Shown here piece by piece: positions 42,099 to 50,486 of a stretch of 64,000 nt of DNA (the first letter of the stretch is position 1; each line of letters starts with the position of its first letter). The stretch comes from DASSFZ01 sp035292585 (lineage in GTDB: Bacteria > Chloroflexota > Anaerolineae > Fen-1058). Below the pieces are notes generated by a model. That model worked only from the letters and a program-made list of their open reading frames with translations, made no database searches and was not told the origin of the DNA. The translations under genes and the position numbers were made by a program. Location: the NCBI GenBank assembly GCA_035292585.1, contig DATDPU010000138.1, forward strand, positions 62,001-126,000, read 5' to 3'.

Positions 42099-43595
42099 TT
42101 ACGGCAGCTGGCCGACGCGATAGTTATCGAAGCTCACTCTAAGCGGGTTGGTCCCGTTGTTGAACAGGCCGGATTGGATGAACAGACCGAACTTGCGCGC
42201 TCCGGTGTAGCTGCCATCGCTTGCGGAGCCGATCTGGACGCCGTTGATCAGCAGGACAATCGAGGCGCCTGAGCGACGCACGGCGACCGTGTCCCAAGCG
42301 CCGTCAGCCGCCGCGCCCGACGGTATCGTTGTACGCGGAATCAGATCGACGCAGTCCTTGCCGTTGGTTTCGCAGCGCTCCAGCTGGAAGTCGTCCGGGT
42401 CGTCGTCGCCCGGATCGAATTGCAGCGAGAACTTGTAGTAGTGCGTGTCGATGTTGAAGGTCGGCGTGCTCCCGCTGCGACCGAAGGCGCCGCCTTCGGC
42501 GCCGAAGATGAGTCCGTAGCGGGCGTTATCTTTACCTTTAGTCACGTTGAAATCGGCGCTGATCTCGTAGTTGCCCGACACGCTGAGGTTCGGCCCGGCC
42601 AGCGTCACCTGATCGATCTGCGTATTGAACAGGTACATGCTCGACCCTGGATTGCCGCTGCTCTGTATATTCTGTTCATAGATGATTGAGCCGCCGGATA
42701 AGCTGGTGTATTTCTGTCCCCAGGCGACGAAATCGGGATCGTTGTCACCGCCCACCGAGAACGTGTGGAGATACAAGGAACTCGGAGCCGGGGTGGCGGC
42801 GGCAAAGTTGCTAGCGACCGACGGCAGGAAGGTGTTGAGATAGGGCATCGCGCGCAAACTCACGTTATCGATAAACGCGCCTTTGCCGTTGTTCGCCGCG
42901 CCATCGCTATGGAAGTAGAAGCCGAGATAGACGCTCGACTTGCCGACGTGATCGCCCAGGTAGAGCGTGCGAGTTTGCCAGCTGCTGCCGGTGACGGCGC
43001 CTTTGGAACCGGTGAATCGGGTTCCATCATCCGACGCGCCGAAGAAGAAGAAGTCATTGAAACCGCTGCCGTCGACCGACGGATCGAGAGCGAGTTGATA
43101 GTTGAAGACAACTTCGGCGGCGTAGTAGTTACTCAGGTTCACCGGGCCGTAGATCAGCCAGGCGCCCACGTTGGCGGGGTAGTTATCCGTATCGGGGTCC
43201 AGGTCGCTTCCATCACACAGACCACAGGGCGCCCAGGCGGTGTCGGCGTAAGTGCTGGACAAGGCGGGGATCACCCGTTCCCAATAGTGCGCCGGGTCGC
43301 TAGCGCTGTCGATGAACACGCGCCAGGCGGTGGTCGTGCCGGTTACCCCGACGGTTGGATCGAAGCCGCCGCCGAACGTCTCGGTCAACAGACGCGAGGC
43401 GGAAGGCAGCACCGGGCTAAAGTCGTTGGCCGATACCCGGTCGTCAACTTCAAGCGTGAACGGCGGTTTCAGTGTGATCGGCTCCTGGCGCTGCCCGACA
43501 GCTGCAGCGTTCTGGAATAGAGCCAGCACGATGAGAAATCCCGTGCAGATGAGCGTGACCGCGGCGATGCGCCCTCGATTGTTTTTTCGTGGCAT
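42099..43595 (-). CDS. Secreted LamG/DUF1080-like protein
   Basis: 498 aa. Signal peptide (VTLICTGFLIVLALFQNAAA, about 13-32). Residues about 65-240 form a beta-sandwich domain (YYAAEVVFNYQLALDPSV, FFFFGASDDGTRFTG, SSVYLGFYFHSDG). A short linker with FLPSVASNF leads to a second domain (about 275-498), a concanavalin-like fold (YEISADFNVTKGKDNARYGL, FSLQFDPGDDDPDDFQLERC, FDNYRVGQLP at the end) as in glycan-binding proteins. No catalytic residues identified. It sits inside a sugar-modification cluster, so a surface carbohydrate-binding role is plausible but inferred. Confidence 0.8.
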   Translation of the reverse strand: MPRKNNRGRIAAVTLICTGFLIVLALFQNAAAVGQRQEPITLKPPFTLEVDDRVSANDFSPVLPSASRLLTETFGGGFDPTVGVTGTTTAWRVFIDSASDPAHYWERVIPALSSTYADTAWAPCGLCDGSDLDPDTDNYPANVGAWLIYGPVNLSNYYAAEVVFNYQLALDPSVDGSGFNDFFFFGASDDGTRFTGSKGAVTGSSWQTRTLYLGDHVGKSSVYLGFYFHSDGAANNGKGAFIDNVSLRAMPYLNTFLPSVASNFAAATPAPSSLYLHTFSVGGDNDPDFVAWGQKYTSLSGGSIIYEQNIQSSGNPGSSMYLFNTQIDQVTLAGPNLSVSGNYEISADFNVTKGKDNARYGLIFGAEGGAFGRSGSTPTFNIDTHYYKFSLQFDPGDDDPDDFQLERCETNGKDCVDLIPRTTIPSGAAADGAWDTVAVRRSGASIVLLINGVQIGSASDGSYTGARKFGLFIQSGLFNNGTNPLRVSFDNYRVGQLP

Positions 43596-43728
43596 AGTGC
43601 TCTCTCCTTACTAAGATTGAGTTGAGGCGTGACCGATCGACTGAGCCGGGCAGGAGCGGCTCACCCCACGCCAGGCGTGATGGACTTGAATCACGTTGGG
43701 TTTATGCCTCTGGCGAGGTGGAATGGTC

Positions 43729-44721
43729 TCACCAGTAATGCTGCCGGTAGGTGCGAAAGTACTCCACTGAGCAGGTCAAGCCTTCGCGCAACGACACGCG
43801 CGGCTGCCAGCCCAACTCGTTATGGATCAGGGTGTAATCGGCGAGGTAGTCGCCGATGTCGATGCGTTTGCGATCGGGCGGGAAGGGGATCAAGCGATAG
43901 GTGCTGCCCCCATTGATCGCGATCAGCTGCCGGGCCAGATCGGTTAGGGAGATCGTCTCGGCGCCGCCCAGGTTGTAGATGCGGCCGGCGGCGCGCGCAT
44001 CGGCCGCGCACAGCAGCATGGCCTCGACCACGTCGTCCACGTAGTTGAAATCGCGCAACTGCGCGCCGTCGCCCCAGACCTCGATCGGCTCGCCGTCGAT
44101 CACGCAGCGCAGCCAGACCCCCAGGAAAGTTTGCCGTGCATCCTTGACGCGCATGCGCGGCCCATAGGTGTTGGTCAAGCGCAAGCTGGTCACCCGCAAG
44201 CCATAGACGTGGTGATACAGGATGTGATACCACTCGCCGGCCATCTTGTTGACGCCGTTGACATCGGTCGGGCGCAGAGGATGCCGCTCGTCCACCGGTA
44301 AATAATCCGGCTTGCCGTAGATCTGGCGGGTGCTGGCATACACGATGATGAGCGTTGGGTTGTGCTTACGGCAGGCTTCCAGGATCGAGAGCTGGCTGCG
44401 AACATTGATCTCCAGATCGGTGTACGGATCGATCATCGAGTCGAGATGGCTGTTCTGGCCAGCCAGGTTGAACAAGATATCCTGACCGCGCACCAGGTAA
44501 TCCATGCTGAACTCGTCGCGCACGTCGGCGATGTTGACGCGCAACCGATCCTCATAACCCGCGATGTTGAACAGGTTGCCGCCGTACTCCGGGATCAGCG
44601 AATCGACGAGGATGACTTGCGCGCCGAGGTCGGCCAGGCGCCGGCCCAACGTGCTCCCGATGAAGCCCAGTCCCCCCGTAATCAGAACGCGCTTTCCGGC
44701 GTAGAAGTTCCCGATAGTCAT
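43729..44721 (-). CDS. NAD-dependent epimerase/dehydratase (nucleotide-sugar SDR)
   Basis: 330-aa extended SDR. NAD-binding LITGGLGFIGSTLGRRLADL, NLAGQNSHLDSM, ASTRQIYGKPDYLPVDE and SLRLTNTYGPRM follow the UDP-glucose epimerase pattern. The YxxxK position reads NGVNK, so the usual catalytic Tyr is Asn while Lys is kept; either another residue serves or the reaction differs. Its start overlaps the GT2 stop by 4 nt (ATGA), so the two are coupled. Confidence 0.88.
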   Translation of the reverse strand: MTIGNFYAGKRVLITGGLGFIGSTLGRRLADLGAQVILVDSLIPEYGGNLFNIAGYEDRLRVNIADVRDEFSMDYLVRGQDILFNLAGQNSHLDSMIDPYTDLEINVRSQLSILEACRKHNPTLIIVYASTRQIYGKPDYLPVDERHPLRPTDVNGVNKMAGEWYHILYHHVYGLRVTSLRLTNTYGPRMRVKDARQTFLGVWLRCVIDGEPIEVWGDGAQLRDFNYVDDVVEAMLLCAADARAAGRIYNLGGAETISLTDLARQLIAINGGSTYRLIPFPPDRKRIDIGDYLADYTLIHNELGWQPRVSLREGLTCSVEYFRTYRQHYW

Positions 44722-45494
44722 GGAGTCGGTTCGCGGGAGTCGGGTGGGGCGGCGGTTTGTAAACGAGTATTCCGCAGATGTTCACGTTTGACGACGAGCC
44801 GCCACCACCAACCGACCATGGCGATCAATGTGCGCGCGACGCGCGGGAAGTTGAAGAATTGCGACTGGCCGTACTGCCGATACCAATGATGAACCGGCAC
44901 CTCGACGATCCGGTAACCCGCCGCCTGTATCTTTTTTACCATCTCAAACGTAATCGTGCCAGTCGTCGATTCAAGGGTTACGTTCTCGAAAATCGCCCGG
45001 CGCATCAGGCGGAAGTCGCAGTCGACGTCGCGAATGACCAGGCCGAACGCCAGCTTGACGAAGTACTGGTAGGCCAGGCCAATGACGACGCGGTGAAACG
45101 GATCGCGCCGCTTGATCTTGTAGCCATTGACCACGTCTACGCCCTCGTCAAGCGCCGCGACCAGCACGGCCAGCTCGCGCGCATCGTACTGGGCATCCCC
45201 GTCCGTGTAGAAGATCCAGTCTTTGGTCGCGGCGGCGAAACCCGCGCGCAGCACGCCGCCGTAGCCGCTGGGGCGTGTGCGATGGATGACGCGCAGGCAA
45301 TCATAATGCAGCGCCAGCTCGTCCAGCACGCGGGCCGAATCGTCGCTTGAACCGTCGTTGATCACCAGGATTTCATAATCGTCGGTGATGGCGCGCAGCG
45401 TTTGGACGGCGCGCAGAATCATCGCCGGAATCGTGCCCGCGTCGTTGTAACACGGAAAAAAAGCGGTGATACTGGTGAGTTGGGGTGTCATCAT
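44718..45494 (-). CDS. Family 2 glycosyltransferase (DPM1/ArnC-like)
   Basis: 258 aa, GT-A fold. ITAFFPCYNDAGTIPAMI at the start, DYEILVINDGSSDDS (nucleotide site), and the metal-binding DGDAQYD. VDCDFRLMRR and a C-terminal basic segment (WRLVVKREHLRN) near the membrane follow. Relatives move a sugar from a nucleotide donor to polyprenyl phosphate. The start may be the first or the second Met. Overlaps the methyltransferase stop by 4 nt. Confidence 0.9.
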   Translation of the reverse strand: MMTPQLTSITAFFPCYNDAGTIPAMILRAVQTLRAITDDYEILVINDGSSDDSARVLDELALHYDCLRVIHRTRPSGYGGVLRAGFAAATKDWIFYTDGDAQYDARELAVLVAALDEGVDVVNGYKIKRRDPFHRVVIGLAYQYFVKLAFGLVIRDVDCDFRLMRRAIFENVTLESTTGTITFEMVKKIQAAGYRIVEVPVHHWYRQYGQSQFFNFPRVARTLIAMVGWWWRLVVKREHLRNTRLQTAAPPDSREPTP

Positions 45495-46270
45495 CTGGAG
45501 ATGATTCCTACAGCCGTTTGTTCGTTTCCATCCGTTGCCTTTCGGCCCAGTGCGACGACGGTCAGGCCAAAGGGCAAGCCCGTCCGGGCGACGAACGGCG
45601 CTTCCCGGCTGAGAATCCAGCCGAGCGGCGTGTTCAGGCTGCCGGCGCCGAGGGTGAGGTCTGAGCCGTTTTGGCGATTGGGTAAAAAGCGCTCAGACAC
45701 GCGCTTCAGCGCGGCGACCGGGAACAACAGCATATTAGCGTAAGAGATCACTTCCGGCGCAAAGCCGGCCCGGCGGAGCTTGGCGCGCAGCTCGCGGGTG
45801 GTGTAGCGATGCCGGATGTATACCGCTTCGTCGTGTTGGCCGCGCAGCCAATTGTAAGCGGGCAGCCGCAGGAGGACACGCCCGCCGGGTCGCAGCACGC
45901 GGGCAAACTCGCGTAAGGCCACGCCATCGTCGATGACGGCGCGTTCGCAGAGTACGTCGAACGATGTGATCAGATTGAACGCGGCATCGGCGTAGGGCAG
46001 CGCCATCACCGAGGCGCGGCTCAAGCGCTCGCGCCGGCGTACCTGGCAGAAGTGCAACGCCTCGGCCGCAAAATCGAAGCCGGTGACTGCGCCGTAATCG
46101 GACAGGTAGCCCATCGCTGCGCCGGTGCCGCAGCCGGCGTCTAGGATGCGCAGGTTGTGTCCGCGCCCGATCACGCGATCGAGTACCGCGCGGGTGATCG
46201 CTTCCATGCCGCGATACCACCAGTGCGCGTCTTCGACGCGATACATCACTTCGTATTCTTCGGGCTTCAT
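45491..46270 (-). CDS. Class I SAM-dependent methyltransferase
   Basis: 259 aa. MYRVEDAHWWYRGM lead-in, SAM loop ILDAGCGTGAAMGYL, acidic GFDFAAEAL, and the post-motif strand FARVLRPGGRVLLRLPAYNW. This subfamily often lies beside GT2 genes in polysaccharide or lipid-sugar clusters. ATG 46268-46270 (MKPEEYEVMY) fits family starts better than the longer frame. Substrate unknown. Confidence 0.88.
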   Translation of the reverse strand: MKPEEYEVMYRVEDAHWWYRGMEAITRAVLDRVIGRGHNLRILDAGCGTGAAMGYLSDYGAVTGFDFAAEALHFCQVRRRERLSRASVMALPYADAAFNLITSFDVLCERAVIDDGVALREFARVLRPGGRVLLRLPAYNWLRGQHDEAVYIRHRYTTRELRAKLRRAGFAPEVISYANMLLFPVAALKRVSERFLPNRQNGSDLTLGAGSLNTPLGWILSREAPFVARTGLPFGLTVVALGRKATDGNEQTAVGIISR

Positions 46271-46282
46271 GATCGATCTAAA

Positions 46283-46340
46283 CCTCGCAGGTCTCTGTTC
46301 TCGCACTCCGCTTCGGAAGCGCCGTATAAGACCTGCGAGG
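46283..46340. terminator. Inverted repeat between genes
   Basis: CCTCGCAGGTCT (46283-46294) pairs perfectly with AGACCTGCGAGG (46329-46340), with TTTA following on the plus side. Lies between the membrane-protein gene and the methyltransferase gene. Confidence 0.5.
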
Positions 46341-46350
46341 CTTTACGGGC

Positions 46351-47046
46351 TTACTTGAAGAGTTGTTCGAGCGCGGCGCGCGCCTCACGCGTGAGATTGC
46401 CCTTAGGCCGAGCGCGCAGCCAGTCTTTGGCTTTCTTCACGTGGATAGCCGGTATGGGTAAGGCGGCGAAGTCGACGTTCACGTTAGGGTGCGTGAAGAC
46501 GATGAGCGGTTGGACCTCGACCGGCGTATCGGGCAGGTGGCGGGCCAGGTGACGTTGGAGGCGCGCCACCTCGGCGGCCGCTTCGCGCGTCGGGTTGCCG
46601 AGACCTTCTTCGCTCATCCAGGTGAGCACCCGCCGCAAGCCGGTCGGATTGCGCCAACGACCGTTCTCGTATGAGATGCGGCCGGCTTGCGACTTGGGGA
46701 TGAGCGTGTAAACGGCGTCGGGCGCGAGCAGCACGTGTGCGGCAGGCGCGCCGTAGTGCACGAGCGTATAGCGGTCGTCGAAACCCTTGAGCGCTTTGGT
46801 CAAGGTCAAATGCGGCAGGTCGCCCCGATCGAACCGGCGCACGTAATATCCCCCGACCTGAGAGAGAATCAGGCCAATCGCCAGGCACGCGAGTGAAACG
46901 GGAAACAACGCCACTGCCTGGGGGCCATTCCCGGAAGTGAGCGAGATCAACAGCCCTAACAGCAAAATGCCGAACCCTCCGAAGAAAGCATATCGGCCGA
47001 TTCGGCTACGCGACTTGATGTAGTTGTCGTTTTGGATAACGCGCAC
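46351..47046 (-). CDS. Membrane protein of unknown function
   Basis: 231 aa. Two adjacent helices near the start (YAFFGGFGILLLGLLISL and AVALFPVSLACLAIGLILSQ) and a soluble C-terminal domain that reads like a restriction-endonuclease/NERD-type fold (VHYGAPAAHVLLAPDAVYTL, VEVQPLIVFTHPNVNVDF), which I treat as a resemblance only. GTG 47044-47046 is chosen for AGGAG 5 nt upstream. Confidence 0.7.
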   Translation of the reverse strand: MRVIQNDNYIKSRSRIGRYAFFGGFGILLLGLLISLTSGNGPQAVALFPVSLACLAIGLILSQVGGYYVRRFDRGDLPHLTLTKALKGFDDRYTLVHYGAPAAHVLLAPDAVYTLIPKSQAGRISYENGRWRNPTGLRRVLTWMSEEGLGNPTREAAAEVARLQRHLARHLPDTPVEVQPLIVFTHPNVNVDFAALPIPAIHVKKAKDWLRARPKGNLTREARAALEQLFK

Positions 47047-47106
47047 ACTGGCTCCTGAAGACAACGAACGCGGGTTGTCACCCGTCCTTTGTCTTTCGTC
47101 CTTCGT

Positions 47107-48378
47107 CTAGGATTTGCCGTTCCGATACTGCCCCAACACCAAACAGGCATTGTGCCCGCCCAGGCCAAAGGAATTCGAAATCGCCACGCGCACGCGCGCC
47201 TCGCGGGCCTGATTGGGCACGTAATCCAGATCGCACTCCGGGTCGGGGTCGCTATAGTTAATCGTCGGGTGCAGGTGCTGGGTGACCAGACTCATGGTCA
47301 TCGCGATCGCTTCCAAAGCCCCGGCGCTCCCCATGGCGTGACCGATCATCGACTTCGTAGAGGAGATCGGAATGTTGTAGGCCTGTTCGCCGAACAGGCG
47401 CTTGATCGCGAATGTTTCAATGGCGTCGTTGATGGGGGTGGAGGTGCCGTGCGCATTGATGTAGTTGACTTCGCTCACGTCGACGCGGGCATCGCGTAAG
47501 GCCCACTTCATCGCGCGCCCCGCGCCTGCGCCGTCGGGGTCGGGCGCGGCTACATGGTAAGCATCGGACGACGTGGCCTGCCCCAGCACTTCGGCGTAAA
47601 TACGCGCCCCGCGCGCGCGAGCGTGTTCGAGTTGTTCCAACACGACCAGGCCGCAGCCTTCGCTGTACACGAAACCATCGCGCGTCCGATCGAACGGGCG
47701 CGAGGCGGTTTCCGGCGAATCGTTGCGCGTGGACAAGGCGCGCATGATGCTGAAGCCGGCGATGGCGAAGTCGCGGATCAAACCCTCGACGCCGCCGGCG
47801 ATCATGATCGTCGCCGCGCCGCGCCGAATGTACTCGGCCGCTTCGCCGATGGCCTGCGTGCCGGTGGCGCAGGCTGCCACGACCGCGCTCAGCGGCCCCT
47901 TGGCCTGCGCCAGGTAGCTGACATGGTGGGTGGGCATATTGGCTAACGAGGCGGTCACGGCGAATGGGCTGGAGGCGCGCATCCCGCGCGCGCGGAAAAC
48001 TTGCAGCTCGTCGTCGGCTTTGTCGAAGTTGCCCATCGCCGTGCCGATCAGCACGCCGGCCTGTTCCTGCAGCGCTTCGGGCAACGGCAACGCTAGACCG
48101 GCGTCGGCCAGCGCCTCGTAGGCGGTGGCGGTAGCCAGCTGAGAAGCGCGCCCCATCCGGCGCGCTTCTTTAAAATTGATCCATTGGGTTGGATCGAAGC
48201 CCTTGACTTCGCCGGCAAAGCGGGTGGGCATGGCGCTGGCATCGAACTGTGTGATCGCTGCGATGCCGGAGCGGCCGTTCGTCAGGCCATCCCATAATTC
48301 GGCGACGGAGTGGCCGAGCGGCGATAAGGCTCCCATGCCGGTGATGACAACGCGTTGAGAGTGTGGTCGAAGTTCCAA
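47107..48378 (-). CDS. fabF: Beta-ketoacyl-ACP synthase II
   Basis: 423 aa. Thiolase-fold condensing enzyme of fatty acid synthesis. Catalytic Cys in VAACATGTQAIG, first His in INAHGTSTPIND, Lys/His in TKSMIGHAMGSAG, and C-terminal NSFGLGGHNACLVL. TTG start (48376-48378) with GAGG 12 nt upstream; family proteins begin RVVITGMGALSPLG, which fits. It lies 33 nt behind plsX in the same direction, a usual fatty acid/phospholipid grouping. Confidence 0.93.
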   Translation of the reverse strand: MELRPHSQRVVITGMGALSPLGHSVAELWDGLTNGRSGIAAITQFDASAMPTRFAGEVKGFDPTQWINFKEARRMGRASQLATATAYEALADAGLALPLPEALQEQAGVLIGTAMGNFDKADDELQVFRARGMRASSPFAVTASLANMPTHHVSYLAQAKGPLSAVVAACATGTQAIGEAAEYIRRGAATIMIAGGVEGLIRDFAIAGFSIMRALSTRNDSPETASRPFDRTRDGFVYSEGCGLVVLEQLEHARARGARIYAEVLGQATSSDAYHVAAPDPDGAGAGRAMKWALRDARVDVSEVNYINAHGTSTPINDAIETFAIKRLFGEQAYNIPISSTKSMIGHAMGSAGALEAIAMTMSLVTQHLHPTINYSDPDPECDLDYVPNQAREARVRVAISNSFGLGGHNACLVLGQYRNGKS

Positions 48379-48411
48379 GTGTGCGCAGCCTCGTTTCAGT
48401 TATCTCGACAT

Positions 48412-49479
48412 TTAGTTCAGCGGTGTTGCAACCGGGGCCGGCGGGCTTGACGGTACCGTCTTCAAGCCCGCCTTAATGCGCTCGACGATCCGGCCTTCGA
48501 CGACGCGGATGGCCGTCCGGACGGCGTTGCGCACGGCCAGGGCGTCGGCGCTGCCGTGCCCCACCAGCACATTGCCCTCGACGCCAGCCAGCAGCGCCGC
48601 GCCCAGCTCGCGGTGATCGACGCGCCGGCGCAACCGCCGCAGATTGGGCAACAACAGGATCAAGCCGGGCAGCAACAGGATCAGGCCGGGGATCATCACC
48701 ACCAGCGCGATTTTCGCCAGAGGGCCGGCCGTCACCTGTCGGCGTAAGAATTTGACCAGAAACGACACGATGCCTTCAGTGTACTTGATGATCACGTTGC
48801 CGGTGAAGCCATCGGTCACGATCACATCGGCCTTGCCCCCGGGAATATCGCGGCCCTCCAGGTTGCCCACGAAGTTGAGCGTGCCGTCCTTGAGCAACTT
48901 GAACGCGTCGCGCACCAGCATAGACCCTTTATCTTCTTCTTCGCCGTTCGACACGATGCCGACGCGTGGGCGATGGATACCGAGCACATGCTCGGCGTAC
49001 AGGCTGCCCATCAGCGCGTTCTGGGCCAGCTGCTCAGGCTTGGGGTCGGTGTTGGCCCCAAGGTCGATGAGCACAGCGGGGGATGCCGAAGCGGGAAAGA
49101 TCGAGCACAGCGCCGGCCGGTGGATGCCGCGGATGCGGCCCAGGGTGAACAGCGCCGCCGCCAGCGCGCCGCCGGTATTGCCGGCGGTGACAAAAGCGTC
49201 GGCTTCACCCTGCTTGAGCAAGCGCATGCCGACGCTCATCGAGTTGTCTTTCTTTTCCTTGACCGCCAGGGTGTGTTCATGCATCTCGATGATTTGCGAA
49301 GCATGCAGCACGCGAATCGGCAGTCCTGTCGTGGGGTGCTTGGCGAGTTCAGCCTTGACGATATCTTCCTTTCCTACCAGGATAATGTCCACGCCAAAGT
49401 CCCGTGCGGCCCGAACCGCGCCGGCGACCACTACGCCCGGCGCGTGGTCGCCGCCCATCGCGTCGACTACGATTCGCAT
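48412..49479 (-). CDS. plsX: Phosphate acyltransferase PlsX
   Basis: 355 aa. Makes acyl-phosphate from acyl-ACP for phosphatidic acid synthesis at the membrane surface. RIVVDAMGGDHAPGVVVAGA start, VTAGNTGGALAAALFTLGRI, GSLYAEHVLGIHRPRVGI-type core, VIVTDGFTGNVIIKYTEG and GVEGNVLVGHGS are all present. Between about residues 255 and 280 a hydrophobic stretch ALVVMIPGLILLLPGLILLL, partly an 18-bp duplication, replaces the usual shorter amphipathic loop. Confidence 0.95.
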   Translation of the reverse strand: MRIVVDAMGGDHAPGVVVAGAVRAARDFGVDIILVGKEDIVKAELAKHPTTGLPIRVLHASQIIEMHEHTLAVKEKKDNSMSVGMRLLKQGEADAFVTAGNTGGALAAALFTLGRIRGIHRPALCSIFPASASPAVLIDLGANTDPKPEQLAQNALMGSLYAEHVLGIHRPRVGIVSNGEEEDKGSMLVRDAFKLLKDGTLNFVGNLEGRDIPGGKADVIVTDGFTGNVIIKYTEGIVSFLVKFLRRQVTAGPLAKIALVVMIPGLILLLPGLILLLPNLRRLRRRVDHRELGAALLAGVEGNVLVGHGSADALAVRNAVRTAIRVVEGRIVERIKAGLKTVPSSPPAPVATPLN

Positions 49480-49763
49480 GTAGGTCTGGCTCCAGGGTGA
49501 TCTGCGGTGACGTGCGGCGGATTGTACCTGACGGACAGCGAGTTGTCAAAGAAAATGGGCGTACTTGTTTCAGGAGCGTGCGCCGGGTAGAGCAGAAGCG
49601 CAGGACTTTAGTTTGACGAGAAGGGCGCCGAGTTGTCGCGCGCCGGGCGCGGAAGCGCCGCGGCGATCTTGAGCGCGTCACATTGTGCAAGTTCCAACAA
49701 GTTTCAGCGGATGAGCGCGATGGCCCGACTTACAGTGAGGAAGCCGGGAATATCCGTATTTTT

Positions 49764-49804
49764 AATGGGGGAAAACCCGTACCCCGCCGGGGTAAACCCC
49801 CATT
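49764..49804. repeat. Nested palindrome
   Basis: AATGGGGG (49764-49771) pairs with CCCCCATT (49797-49804), and TACCCC-GCC-GGGGTA (49780-49794) forms an inner hairpin. Lies upstream of plsX; a regulatory site or small element. Confidence 0.5.
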
Positions 49805-49857
49805 GCGGATAGGGCTGGCTGTGATATGCTACACCCGACAATCTTCTCGTGAGGCGC

Positions 49858-49890
49858 GGAGGCGCGATGTTCGGGGGACATCGCGCCTCC
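49858..49890 (+). terminator. Strong intrinsic terminator
   Basis: GGAGGCGCGATGT (49858-49870), 7-nt loop, perfect complement (49878-49890), then GCCCTTATTT. A promoter-like TTGCGG/TATGCT just upstream would give a transcript of only about 50 nt. Confidence 0.8.
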
Positions 49891-49932
49891 GCCCTTATTT
49901 GGCTCAAAACCCTACCCGGCCAAGAATTGTTG

Positions 49933-49941
49933 TGGTATAAT
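49933..49941 (+). promoter_or_regulatory. Extended -10 promoter of the tRNA-Met gene
   Basis: TGGTATAAT: a TG-n-TATAAT extended -10, 25 nt before the tRNA 5' end. No good -35. Confidence 0.65.
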
Positions 49942-49965
49942 CCCGCGCCGTGGCGTATTGAGATC

Positions 49966-50008
49966 GGCGGCGTAGCTCAGTGGCAGAGCAGGGGACTCAT
50001 AAGCCCCT
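49966..50008 (+). tRNA. tRNA-Met (CAT), 5' half only, interrupted
   Basis: GGCGGCG acceptor strand, D arm TAGCTCAGTGGCAGAGCA, anticodon arm GGGGACTCATAAGCCCC with CAT at 49998-50000. A normal elongator tRNA-Met would continue with a variable loop, T arm and CGCCGCC. Here none follows: the next bases (TTTTCTACCGCCAGAGCG) diverge, and no T arm is found before the terminator at 50181. The break coincides with the start of a mobile element. Confidence 0.6.
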
Positions 50009-50180
50009 TTTCTACCGCCAGAGCGATGGAGAAGGTTAGAGCCTAAAGGACTATAAAACGGGAACTCCACCACCCTACAGGGATGGTGTTCCACGCGCTG
50101 ATTCGGTTAGTAAGGTGCCTTAGCTATGCCCGGCTCTTGGTGGAGGGGGCTGGTTAGGGTTATGCCGAAGATGCGCACGC
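50009..50180 (+). other. Structured spacer after the tRNA break
   Basis: About 170 nt between the tRNA half and a terminator. It contains a hairpin GGAAC...ACCA-x-CCT-ACAGG-x-TGGT-GTTCC (about 50069-50093) and GC-rich pairings, but no conserved RNA-family core that I recognise. It is probably transcribed with the tRNA half. Confidence 0.4.
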
Positions 50181-50211
50181 AACGCGACCGGGACTCAGTC
50201 TCGGTCGCGTT
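50181..50211. terminator. Terminator at the element edge
   Basis: AACGCGACCG (50181-50190) pairs with CGGTCGCGTT (50202-50211), followed by CCTTATTT on the plus strand. It lies 2 nt beyond the stop of the minus-strand excisionase-like gene. Confidence 0.8.
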
Positions 50212-50213
50212 CC

Positions 50214-50423
50214 TTATTTCCTATTGGTCTTAGTGGACTGCACGGCCCGATGCCTGTTGATATAGTTGTCCAGGTCGCTTTCTGGGATAGACCACTTTGA
50301 TGTGTTTGAACCCTTCCACGCATTGGGCAACTCGCCGGCAGCGAGTAGTCTTAGAACGGTTCTCGTTGATCGACCAATTCTTTCAGCAGCCTCGCGGACA
50401 TCCAGGAATCTTTCTTTGTTCAC
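50214..50423 (-). CDS. Excisionase-like helix-turn-helix protein
   Basis: 69 aa from GTG 50421-50423 with GGGGG just upstream. MerR/Xis-type fold: LDVREAAERIGRSTRTVLRL (helix-turn-helix), then LPNAWKGSNTSKWSIPESDL with the wing-like W, as in excisionases and AlpA-type regulators. It is the last gene of the minus-strand operon, next to the interrupted tRNA, where a recombination directionality factor is expected. No integrase is visible in the window. Confidence 0.75.
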   Translation of the reverse strand: MNKERFLDVREAAERIGRSTRTVLRLLAAGELPNAWKGSNTSKWSIPESDLDNYINRHRAVQSTKTNRK

Positions 50424-50486
50424 TACGACCCCCCGGGCATGACAACTAGGACGCAGTATAGGAGCCGTTGTCGCAATTGTCAACAT

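Larger units (their letters stand above)
49480..49965. other. Intergenic region with palindromes, upstream of tRNA-Met
   Basis: About 490 bases. No convincing gene. They hold the nested palindrome 49764-49804, a promoter-like pair (TTGCGG, then TATGCT near 49835), the strong terminator 49858-49890 and the tRNA promoter. Confidence 0.5.

Noticed and set aside
49966..50211. tRNA-Met with a group I intron, or a tmRNA
   Set aside because: I could not find the conserved core elements of a group I intron, a 3' exon, or tmRNA landmarks. Kept only as an interrupted tRNA.
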